From contig JAFGFC010000117.1 of NCBI GenBank assembly GCA_016931325.1, positions 1 through 35,775 of the forward strand: 35,775 bases of DNA. Direction: 5' to 3'. The stretch's first letter is position 1. Each line of letters starts with the position of its first letter. The position numbers and the translations under genes are program-made. The stretch comes from Spirochaetota bacterium (GTDB lineage Bacteria; Spirochaetota; JAHITG01; JAFGFC01). Below are positions 9,372-15,436 of this stretch, piece by piece. The notes under the pieces were generated by a model that was not told the DNA's origin, made no database searches, and worked only from the letters and a program-made list of their open reading frames with translations.

Positions 9372-10048
9372 ATCATTTTACCTATCAGGATCCAGTTCGT
9401 CAGTTTGCGGAAAAAATCAAAAAAGAAGTAAAAAATAAAAGAGAATCGACCGCTGATAAAAAGTATAATAAAAAGGACAACGATATAGGTCCTGGCCTTG
9501 TTCAGATAGAATTTCCATCGTATGGGAAGGAGCAGGTTCAGGATCCATGAGCCATCCAGGGGAGGGATGGGGATCAGGTTAAAAGCGGCAATGACCAGGT
9601 TCACAAAGATAAACCATACTCCGAAATATTTGATAAAGTTTATAAAGATCATGGAGTTGGCGATAAATGTGATCTTCAGGCCTAGACGGATGATAATGGC
9701 CATGACCAGAACATAGAGAAGATTGATCCCCGGGCCGGCCAGGGCCACTTTGAAACTGTCTTTATCAGGGTGCTTGAAATGAATGGGATTGATGGGGACA
9801 GGCTTGAATATGACAAGAGGAACAAATTTCAGATTCGTAAAAATATTAGCCAGAATAATGATAGCCGGCAAAAGGATGGTGCCGAACGGATCAATATGTT
9901 TAAGGGGATTGATCGTCAAGCGCCCGGCTTCTTTGGCGGTAGGATCCCCGAGACGGAACGCCGCATAGCCGTGGGCCAGTTCATGGGAAATAGCGGAAAT
10001 AAAAAAGATAATAAACCAGATCAAAAGAAAGATGATATCTGTTAAAAT
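9368..10048 (-). CDS. M50-family site-2-protease-like membrane metalloprotease (probable ATT start)
   Basis: An intramembrane zinc metalloprotease of the short, PDZ-less YwhC/SREBP-like M50 type. HELAHG supplies the HExxH zinc ligands and glutamate in the first membrane helix; RLGDPTAKEAGRLTINPLKHIDP is the family's signature segment (quoted here only in part: GDPTAKEAGRLTINPLKHID); NLIPIPPLDGS is the second catalytic NxxPxxxLDG motif. About five or six membrane segments. The ORF track starts at a TTG at 10024, but a perfect AGGAGG lies 30 nt upstream of it, inside the preceding gene's end, and exactly 6 nt before an in-frame ATT (10048). The ATT start restores eight hydrophobic residues to the first helix. 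Only GTT, ATT and TTA codons lie nearby; no ATG or GTG is available in frame. It lies between a small lipoprotein and the radical-SAM gene in one operon. Confidence 0.85.
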   Translation of the reverse strand: MLTDIIFLLIWFIIFFISAISHELAHGYAAFRLGDPTAKEAGRLTINPLKHIDPFGTILLPAIIILANIFTNLKFVPLVIFKPVPINPIHFKHPDKDSFKVALAGPGINLLYVLVMAIIIRLGLKITFIANSMIFINFIKYFGVWFIFVNLVIAAFNLIPIPPLDGSWILNLLLPIRWKFYLNKARTYIVVLFIILFISGRFSFIFYFFFDFFRKLTNWILIGKMI

Positions 10049-10051
10049 AAC

Positions 10052-10447
10052 TTACCTCCTCTGAAGTTTTTCCTCTGTTTCAGGATGATTCCTTAAATAT
10101 TCTTCCAGTTCCTTATAATGGGCATCACTGTACCGGCTCATTTCAGCTTCGGTCAGGCCGTATTGACCGTAGAGCTCTTTTATCTTATTGTTCAGCTCTT
10201 CAATAACCTTTTTCGCATCTTCTTCAGAGGCAGAACCTAGCTGTTCACCATATTGCATGGTTAATTCATTGACCTTTATGCTGATAGTAAAAAATATTTC
10301 CGGATTTAATCGGTCTTCCATGGAGACTACCTGCTTGAAATCCTTGCCCTCCCCGGAAATATTCTTGTCCAGACGTATCTTCTTTTCCTTTTTGCCGCAG
10401 GTGGTGACAGATAGGATAACGATTAATAAAATAACGAATATTCTCAT
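10052..10447 (-). CDS. Small putative lipoprotein
   Basis: A 131-aa putative lipoprotein. The track ORF starts at 10603, but the residues before position 53 look non-coding and include a palindrome; the ATG at 10447 gives MRIFVILLIVILSVTTCGKK, a signal peptide ending in a lipobox-like VTTC with Cys17. The same TTCG ending occurs in the SurA-like lipoprotein at 26693-27400. The mature part is charged and helical (EEDAKKVIEELNNKIKELY) with no recognised domain. No clear ribosome binding site precedes the ATG, so the start is tentative. Its 3' end carries the AGGAGG used by the M50 gene 4 nt downstream. Confidence 0.65.
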   Translation of the reverse strand: MRIFVILLIVILSVTTCGKKEKKIRLDKNISGEGKDFKQVVSMEDRLNPEIFFTISIKVNELTMQYGEQLGSASEEDAKKVIEELNNKIKELYGQYGLTEAEMSRYSDAHYKELEEYLRNHPETEEKLQRR

Positions 10448-10523
10448 ATTCAATTGATTTAAAAAATTATTCAAATTAAGGTTCATAGTCAAGAAGATTC
10501 GGATAGTTGGATTTTCATTATCA

Positions 10524-10573
10524 GGCGAGGATACTGTAAATTTTTTGAATCCGAAAAATTCAGTATCCGCGCC
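10524..10573. repeat. Imperfect inverted repeat in the lipoprotein-apbE divergent spacer
   Basis: GGCGAGGATACTG at 10524 faces CAGTATCCGCGCC ending at 10573, with complementary A/T-rich continuations, giving arms of about 20 bp around a short centre. It lies between the divergent lipoprotein operon and apbE and could be an operator or an RNA hairpin. Confidence 0.6.
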
Positions 10574-10633
10574 TTTAAACAAGGAAAATTCAGGTGTCCT
10601 CATGAAGGAGGCGAAGGGAGATACGGAATTTCT

Positions 10634-10661
10634 TTGACATGAAAATTAAATCTGTTATGTT
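10634..10661 (+). promoter_or_regulatory. Promoter of apbE, predicting a leaderless mRNA
   Basis: TTGACA (10634-10639), a 16-bp spacer and TATGTT (10656-10661). The apbE ATG at 10668 begins 6 nt after the -10 box, so the transcript should begin at the start codon. This agrees with the lack of any Shine-Dalgarno sequence. Confidence 0.55.
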
Positions 10662-10667
10662 CCTATC

Positions 10668-11690
10668 ATGAGATCAAATGTCGTACGATCTATGGTCCTT
10701 ATGCTCGTTACACTCTTCATGAATTGTGCCGGACCCTCTTCATCCCATCTTTTTCAGAGAACCTTTTTTAAATTTGATACCGTGGTGACGATCAAAATAA
10801 CAGATAGATCTGTTGATGAAAAAAGTTTTCATGCCCTTATGAAAGAGGTTAAAAAGATACTGGATCATTATGATGAGATCTTTAATATGTATAATAAAAA
10901 AAGCAGCCTGTTCCGGATAACAAAATTCAAAGCCGGTCAGCAATACCCTCTGAACAGTGATATCTACCAGTTACTGAAAGAAGTAAAACGGTTCTACAAG
11001 CTGACAGAAGGATATTTTGATCCGACCATCGGCTCAGTGACACAGCTGTATGATTTCACCGGGGAAAGGAAGATGCCCTCCGGGGAAGATTTAAAGAAAG
11101 CCCTTGAAAAGGTGGGCATGGAGCATGTTGTTCTAATAGAGCCTCATTATGTCATTTTAAACAGAGCCCCTGTGCGGTTTGATCTGGGGGGGGCCGCCAA
11201 AGGGTACATTATCGATAAAATAGCCCGTTTCTTAAAAAATACGGAAATCAATGATTTTCTTATTAATATCGGCGGGGATATTTTTGTTTCAGGGGATAAT
11301 CCTTATGGGAAAAAATGGAAGATCGGCCTGCAGGACCCGAGGAACAAAAGCCAAATAATCACCCAGTTCGATCTCACCGATTCTTCTGTTGTCTCCTCAG
11401 GAGATTATGAAAGATTTTTTATCTATAAAGGAAAGCGTTACCATCATATCATCGACCCCTTTACCGGATATCCGATAGACAATAATATTATCAGCGTTAC
11501 GGTCGTAGCCGGGAACGCCCTCCTGGCTGATATCCTTTCGACCTCGGTTTTTTTACTGGGGAGAGAGAAAGGCATAGCCCTGTTAAAAAAGTTCAAGACA
11601 AAGTATGTCTTGATCGAAGAGACAGCGGATAAGGGTATGGAATTTTATTCTAATTTCCTTAAAATAAAAAAGGACAAAGGATTTTATTAA
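10668..11690 (+). CDS. apbE: FAD:protein FMN transferase, ApbE family
   Basis: A 340-aa ApbE that covalently attaches FMN to serine or threonine residues of extracytoplasmic redox proteins. The N-terminus is a lipoprotein-like signal (VLMLVTLFMNCAGP, Cys20). Family motifs are present: the N-terminal MYNKKSSLFRI segment, FDLGGAAKGYIIDKI (about residue 172), INIGGDIFVSG, HHIIDPFTGYP with the metal-binding region, and ADILSTSVFLLG for magnesium/FAD binding. Length is normal. The gene stands alone between a divergent lipoprotein operon and a convergent Smr-YqeY operon; no flavinylation target (such as Rnf or FMN-binding domain proteins) lies in this window. The start is supported by a promoter whose -10 box ends 6 nt upstream. 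Confidence 0.95.
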   Translation: MRSNVVRSMVLMLVTLFMNCAGPSSSHLFQRTFFKFDTVVTIKITDRSVDEKSFHALMKEVKKILDHYDEIFNMYNKKSSLFRITKFKAGQQYPLNSDIYQLLKEVKRFYKLTEGYFDPTIGSVTQLYDFTGERKMPSGEDLKKALEKVGMEHVVLIEPHYVILNRAPVRFDLGGAAKGYIIDKIARFLKNTEINDFLINIGGDIFVSGDNPYGKKWKIGLQDPRNKSQIITQFDLTDSSVVSSGDYERFFIYKGKRYHHIIDPFTGYPIDNNIISVTVVAGNALLADILSTSVFLLGREKGIALLKKFKTKYVLIEETADKGMEFYSNFLKIKKDKGFY

Positions 11691-11718
11691 AAACGAAAAA
11701 ACATGTTCTCTTTGCTGT

Positions 11719-11964
11719 CTATCTGAATGTAACGATCGTAACGCCGCTTCCGCCTTCATAATACGGCGCCTGTTCAAAGCCTTCAACAAAAGGCTGTCTG
11801 GAAAGATAAGCCGCCACCATCTCTTTTAACTTTCCGCCGCCTTTGCCGTGAACGATCTTTATTTTTTTTATTCCTTTTAAATACAGGATATCCAGCTCTT
11901 TCATCAACTTGAGCTCGGCCTCATCCCATCTCAGACGCCTCAAATAGATAACATCCTTTTTCAT
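11719..11964 (-). CDS. Stand-alone Smr-domain protein
   Basis: An 81-aa protein that consists of just an Smr (small MutS-related) domain, the nicking-endonuclease/nucleic-acid-binding module found at the C-terminus of MutS2. The core motif IVHGKGGGKLKEMV (H39) and the C-terminal EGGSGVTIV strand are intact. The N-terminal LDLRG-type motif of MutS2 Smr domains is altered to IYLRRLRWDEA. The gene overlaps the upstream yqeY-like gene by 4 nt (ATGA). A role in ribosome rescue or recombination control is possible by family analogy but cannot be decided here. Confidence 0.88.
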   Translation of the reverse strand: MKKDVIYLRRLRWDEAELKLMKELDILYLKGIKKIKIVHGKGGGKLKEMVAAYLSRQPFVEGFEQAPYYEGGSGVTIVTFR

Positions 11965-12440
11965 TGCTCCTTTTCTGATCCATCGGATTCTGTCCCCAAT
12001 TTCTGTTTCACGATCTCGTTCACCATTTTTCCGTCCGCTTTCCCTTTAACCTGAGGCATTATTTTGCCCATCACCTTTCCCATATCTTTCATGGATTCCG
12101 CTTTTGTTTCCTCAATCACCTGATCCACGATCCTGGCCACCTCTTCTTTGCTCATCTGCTCGGGCATGTACTGCATAAGTATCTTTAATTCAGCCTCTTC
12201 TTCTTTGACCCTGTCCTCTTTACCTACTTTTTTGAATTCCTCAATGGATTCTTTGCGCCTATTAACAGCCCGCTGGATCACTTCCATGATCTGCTCTTCT
12301 TCGAGCTCTTCTCTTTCATTTTTGACCTCTTCGTTGGTGAGCTCGGTCTTGAGCATTTTCAATGCTCTTAAAGAATCCTCGTCTTTTTCTTTCATGGCTT
12401 TGTGTATCTTTTCATCCAGCTCTTTCTTCCAATTTTTCAT
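11961..12440 (-). CDS. yqeY: GatB/YqeY-domain protein
   Basis: A 159-aa YqeY-like protein, nearly all helical and highly charged, with the conserved LRALKMLKTEL segment, the central RRKESIEEFKKVGKEDRVKEE block, LMQYMPEQMS, and the C-terminal KDMGKVMGKIMPQVKGKADG that corresponds to the tRNA-binding GatB tail domain. Function is unsettled; a tRNA-related role is inferred from GatB homology. A strong GGGAGG ribosome binding site precedes the ATG. It is coupled to the downstream Smr gene and lies below hinT and hisS. Confidence 0.92.
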   Translation of the reverse strand: MKNWKKELDEKIHKAMKEKDEDSLRALKMLKTELTNEEVKNEREELEEEQIMEVIQRAVNRRKESIEEFKKVGKEDRVKEEEAELKILMQYMPEQMSKEEVARIVDQVIEETKAESMKDMGKVMGKIMPQVKGKADGKMVNEIVKQKLGTESDGSEKEQ

Positions 12441-12464
12441 GATTTACCTCCCTTTAACCTATTT

Positions 12465-12487
12465 CCCGAGCCTGAAGGCCCGGCTAC
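12465..12487. repeat. Palindromic repeat, second copy of the 7547-7572 type
   Basis: On the minus strand it reads GTAGCCGGGCC-TTCA-GGCTCGGG. Same plan as 7547-7572: a TAGCC end, a variable pair of bases, then GCC-TTCA-GGC. It sits between the HIT gene and yqeY, upstream of the GGGAGGT ribosome binding site of yqeY. Confidence 0.65.
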
Positions 12488-12492
12488 AAAAA

Positions 12493-12831
12493 TCAACCGG
12501 GGGGCCATTGCATGTTTCGGCCGCCCAGAAGATGAAAATGGATGTGAAAAACAGCCTGACCGGCTGCGGCATTGCAGTTAGCCACAACACGATAACCTTC
12601 CTGAGCGATCTTGTATTCTTTTGCCAGTTTGGTGATAACCGCCATAAGCCTTGATGTAATTGAAAAATCCTTTATATCATTCAAAGTGGGAATATGTTCT
12701 TTGGGGATAACCAGTACATGTACGGGGGCCTGAGCATTGATATCCTTAAAGGCCAGAACCTGCTCATCTTCATAAACAATGTCGGCCTTTATCTGTTTTT
12801 CGGCGATCTTGCAGAAAATACAATCACCCAT
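12493..12831 (-). CDS. hinT: HIT-family purine nucleoside phosphoramidase-like protein
   Basis: A 112-aa histidine-triad hydrolase of the HinT/PKCI branch. The opening CIFCKI (possible zinc pair) and the C-terminal triad HIHFHLLGGR are intact, as is the conserved HVLVIPKEHIPTLND. The usual length and the tryptophan-containing end (MQWPPG) match bacterial HinT proteins, which hydrolyse AMP-lysine and related phosphoramidates, including aminoacyl-AMP by-products of aminoacyl-tRNA synthetases. That fits its position 4 nt downstream of hisS, with its AAGGAGG ribosome binding site inside the end of hisS. Confidence 0.95.
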   Translation of the reverse strand: MGDCIFCKIAEKQIKADIVYEDEQVLAFKDINAQAPVHVLVIPKEHIPTLNDIKDFSITSRLMAVITKLAKEYKIAQEGYRVVANCNAAAGQAVFHIHFHLLGGRNMQWPPG

Positions 12832-12835
12832 GTTC

Positions 12836-14104
12836 TTATCCTCCTTGCAGTTTATTCATCAATTCAACAGGGTTATGCCAATCCGTTATTTTGATCTTTT
12901 CCTGAGTGCTGCTTTTCATATTCCTGATGGTCAGGGATTTTTCTTTTAATTCATCCTCACCCAGAATAACGGCATAATCCGCCTTCAGATTGTTAGCTTC
13001 ATTCAACTGGGCTTTGAGACTCCTTCTGCTGAAACCGGACAGGGTCTTGATATCTTTTTGCCTTAAAAACATGACCAGGTCTAAAAAGACAGGGTCGGGT
13101 ATATTTTCCATCAGGGTGACATAAACGGTTAATTCATTGTTTATATCTTTTAATTGACCTGATTCCTCCAGGACCAGAAGAAGCCGTTCAACTCCCGCGG
13201 CCGCTCCTACAGCGGGAGTGCTTTTCCCGCCCATCTGTTCCACCAGATAATCGTACCGGCCTCCCCCCAGAATGGCATTCTGAGATCCCAGTGATCCGGA
13301 TGTGATCTCAAAGACCGTCTTTGTATAATAATCAAAACCCCTTACCAGTTTGGGGTCGATCTTATATGTTACATCAAGGGCATCAAGATGTTTCTTCAGG
13401 TTTTCAAAATGACCATGGCAATCATCTTTGAGAAAGTCAATGATAACAGGTGCTTTTTCATAAACTTTCCGGCAGTCGGGAACCTTGCAATCAAAAACCC
13501 TCAGGGGATTTTTTTCACTCCTGATCTTGCAGTCTTCGCACAGGTGCTGTTTTTTTGAATGGAGGAATTTTTTCAAGGCGATAAGATAATCTTTATTACA
13601 GGTACGGCATCCCACACTGTTAATGACAACATCCAGTTCATTCAAACCCATTTTCTGAAAAAGCTCTAAATTCATCTTGATCACCTCGGCATCCAGAAGG
13701 GGAGAATCGCTCCCTATCGCCTCTGTCCCGAACTGGGTAAATTGCCTGTACCGGCCTTTTTGAGGGCGTTCTGCCCTGAACATGGGACCGAAATAAAAGA
13801 TCTTTTTTACCCCGGGTAAAAACGCCAGATTATTCTCAATGTAAGCCCGGATAATGCTGGCTGTTCCTTCCGGCCTCAGACAGATTTCACGTCCTTTTCT
13901 GTCCTGAAAGACAAACATTTCCTTCTGTACAATATCAGTAAAATCACCAATACTTCGTTTGAATAATTCACTGTATTCTATAATGGGTGTGACCATTTCC
14001 TGATAACCGTAACAGGTATACCGCTGTCTTACCAGACGGAATAATTGGTGCCATTTTTCACTTTCCGGGAACAGAATATCTTTTGTGCCTTTTACGACCG
14101 GGAT
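12836..14104 (-). CDS. hisS: Histidyl-tRNA synthetase (probable ATC start)
   Basis: Class II synthetase that charges tRNA-His. The track ORF (386 aa from 13996) is too short: the reading frame extends 36 codons upstream through VKGTKDILFPESEKW, the conserved N-terminal HisS segment, giving 422 residues, the usual length. Motif 2 (FRAERPQKGRYRQF), the histidine-specific LVRGFDYYTKTVFE and motif 3 (AAAGVERLLL) are all visible, followed by the C-terminal anticodon-binding domain. A cysteine-rich insert (CRTCNKDY, CEDCK, DCKVPDC) lies mid-protein, as in many bacterial HisS. No ATG, GTG or TTG exists upstream in frame before a stop; an ATC at 14104 lies 6 nt after AGGTGA and would encode MPVVKGTKD. 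Alternatively there is a sequence error at the start. Confidence 0.92.
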   Translation of the reverse strand: MPVVKGTKDILFPESEKWHQLFRLVRQRYTCYGYQEMVTPIIEYSELFKRSIGDFTDIVQKEMFVFQDRKGREICLRPEGTASIIRAYIENNLAFLPGVKKIFYFGPMFRAERPQKGRYRQFTQFGTEAIGSDSPLLDAEVIKMNLELFQKMGLNELDVVINSVGCRTCNKDYLIALKKFLHSKKQHLCEDCKIRSEKNPLRVFDCKVPDCRKVYEKAPVIIDFLKDDCHGHFENLKKHLDALDVTYKIDPKLVRGFDYYTKTVFEITSGSLGSQNAILGGGRYDYLVEQMGGKSTPAVGAAAGVERLLLVLEESGQLKDINNELTVYVTLMENIPDPVFLDLVMFLRQKDIKTLSGFSRRSLKAQLNEANNLKADYAVILGEDELKEKSLTIRNMKSSTQEKIKITDWHNPVELMNKLQGG

Positions 14105-14178
14105 ATCACATCACCTCTTTTAATGTCAAGTACCTTGCGCTACGTTATGAAAAGATGAAAACGTATATCAAAGATATC

Positions 14179-14213
14179 TTGACAAAAAGTATAAAATCTA
14201 AAAATTTTGTCAA
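14179..14213 (-). promoter_or_regulatory. TTGACAAAA inverted repeat and possible hisS promoter
   Basis: TTGACAAAA at 14179-14187 faces TTTTGTCAA at 14205-14213. On the minus strand the second arm gives a consensus TTGACA -35 box followed by TATACT (14193-14188, 14-bp spacer) or TACTTT (16-bp spacer). It may drive hisS and the genes behind it with a leader of about 80 nt. The spacing is not ideal. Confidence 0.35.
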
Positions 14214-14227
14214 TAAAATTCCTGAGA

Positions 14228-14390
14228 GAAACCACAGATAAACACTGATTCATTTTTTAATATTAGTTTTAGGTAATTCGATATTTTCATTTTAATATTT
14301 CCTATAATACCATTTAATAATCAAATTGAAGATATAACCATATAATTTGAAATTTTATTATCTGCGTGTATCTGTGTTAATCCGTGGTTA
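14228..14390. mobile_element. MITE-like element with terminal inverted repeats of the ACCACAGAT type
   Basis: The left end (AACCACAGATAAACACTGAT) is an imperfect inverted copy of the right end (ATCTGTGTTAATCCGTGGTT), about 18 of 22 positions matching, with a very AT-rich centre of about 120 bp and no ORF. This occupies most of the 472-bp gene-free stretch between hisS and trxA. Sequences of this kind recur as dispersed palindromic repeats in many bacterial genomes; no transposase is visible. Confidence 0.6.
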
Positions 14391-14411
14391 CTTTTTCTTT
14401 CTTTTTGCGTA

Positions 14412-14439
14412 TTGACTTTTTGAAATAAGTGATTATAAT
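14412..14439 (+). promoter_or_regulatory. Promoter of the trxA-tlpA-thrC operon
   Basis: TTGACT (14412-14417), 16-bp spacer and a perfect TATAAT (14434-14439). Transcription would start near 14446, leaving a leader of about 130 nt that contains the hairpin repeat at 14482-14519. Confidence 0.65.
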
Positions 14440-14481
14440 ATAGGGGATGTAAGGTCCGCAGAATGGTTTTTCTTTGTTTAT

Positions 14482-14519
14482 CGTTCTTCGTTTTTGGTTT
14501 TAGCTATGAACGATGAACG
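14482..14519. repeat. Hairpin repeat GAACGATGAACG in the trxA leader
   Basis: CGTTCTTCGTTT (14482-14493) pairs with GAACGATGAACG (14508-14519) with two mismatches. The 12-mer is the exact reverse complement of CGTTCATCGTTC at 17513-17524, so this looks like a degenerate copy of the larger palindromic repeat there. Confidence 0.5.
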
Positions 14520-14576
14520 CTGGGCAACGGAATTGGAACATTTCTGCGGTCAATATTAATTCAGGAGGATGTAAAA

Positions 14577-14891
14577 ATGATCGAAGGTACAGATGCCAAT
14601 TTCGAAAAGGAAGTTTTAAAATCCGATTTGCTGGTTCTTGTTGATTTCTGGGCTGACTGGTGTATGCCCTGCAAGATGATCGCTCCGACTCTGGAAGAGA
14701 TCGCCAAAGAACATGAGGGAAAATTAAAAGTCGTTAAGATGAACGTTGATGAGAATATGCAGACACCGCAATCTCTGGGAATAACCGGTATCCCGACACT
14801 TTTGTTATACAAAAATGGTGAGGTCGTGGAACGGATCGTCGGCGCGGTCCCCAAGTCTCATGTTGATCAGATCCTGAAGAATTATGTTTAA
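14577..14891 (+). CDS. trxA: Thioredoxin
   Basis: A 104-aa cytosolic thioredoxin with one complete thioredoxin fold: the central [16 protein letters not shown] active site (C29, C32), the buried Asp (LVDFWA), and the cis-proline loop [12 protein letters not shown]. The active site is CMPC instead of the standard CGPC, which should shift its redox potential. An AGGAGG ribosome binding site lies 8 nt before the ATG. First gene of an operon with a secreted TlpA-like protein and threonine synthase; a promoter lies at 14412-14439. Confidence 0.96.
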   Translation: MIEGTDANFEKEVLKSDLLVLVDFWADWCMPCKMIAPTLEEIAKEHEGKLKVVKMNVDENMQTPQSLGITGIPTLLLYKNGEVVERIVGAVPKSHVDQILKNYV

Positions 14892-14900
14892 GGAAAGATA

Positions 14901-15434
14901 ATGAGAATAAAAACAATATTGTTCTGCCTGCTGTTTTTTACCCTTTCCTTTAATTTCCTGCATGGGAAGGTGAAAAAAAGAAAAGCGCCTGATTTCAGTC
15001 TTTATGATCTGGATAAAAAGGTTCACAGGTTGTCGCAAAAAGAGTACAAGGGCAAGATCATGATCTTGAATTTTTTTGCCACATGGTGTCCGCCATGCCG
15101 TATGGAGATCCCGGACTTTGTTGAATTCTATAAAAAGAACGAGTCCAGGGATGTGAGACTTGTAGGCATATGTCTGGATGCCGATAACACCGCCAGGATA
15201 AAAAAATTTGTAAAAAACTATGAGATCAATTACCCTGTTCTGGTCGGTACCAGGAAAGTCGTTGAGGATTATGACGGAGTGAATGCCATTCCCACAACCT
15301 TTATTATTGATGACAAAGGGATGATCGTTGATAAAATCGTGGGATTTACCAGGAAGGAACTGTTACAGGCCAAGATCGATGATATGATCAAGATCAAAGA
15401 ATCCCAAGATGGTAAAAAAAAGAAAAAAGAGTGA
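14901..15434 (+). CDS. TlpA/ResA-like secreted thiol-disulfide oxidoreductase
   Basis: A 177-aa periplasmic or membrane-anchored thioredoxin-like protein. An N-terminal hydrophobic signal (ILFCLLFFTLSFNFLHG) leads into APDFSLYDLDKKVHRLS, the AhpC/TSA-Redoxin type entry, then FFATWCPPCRMEIPDF with the CPPC active site (C63, C66) and the cis-proline loop NAIPTTFIID. The C-terminus ends in a lysine run. This architecture fits TlpA/ResA proteins that reduce extracytoplasmic disulfides, for example in cytochrome c maturation, but no partner is present here. It follows trxA by 9 nt and its stop abuts the thrC start. Confidence 0.92.
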   Translation: MRIKTILFCLLFFTLSFNFLHGKVKKRKAPDFSLYDLDKKVHRLSQKEYKGKIMILNFFATWCPPCRMEIPDFVEFYKKNESRDVRLVGICLDADNTARIKKFVKNYEINYPVLVGTRKVVEDYDGVNAIPTTFIIDDKGMIVDKIVGFTRKELLQAKIDDMIKIKESQDGKKKKKE

Positions 15435-15436
15435 AT

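Noticed and set aside
10448-10603. N-terminal extension of the lipoprotein ORF to 10603
   Set aside because: It would put a signal peptide inside the protein and contains the 10524-10573 palindrome; the internal ATG gives a normal lipoprotein start.
14446-14576. Riboswitch or T-box in the trxA-thrC leader or upstream of hisS
   Set aside because: No T-box consensus (AGGGTGG-like), no terminator/antiterminator pair and no recognisable riboswitch core; the only structure is the short repeat hairpin.
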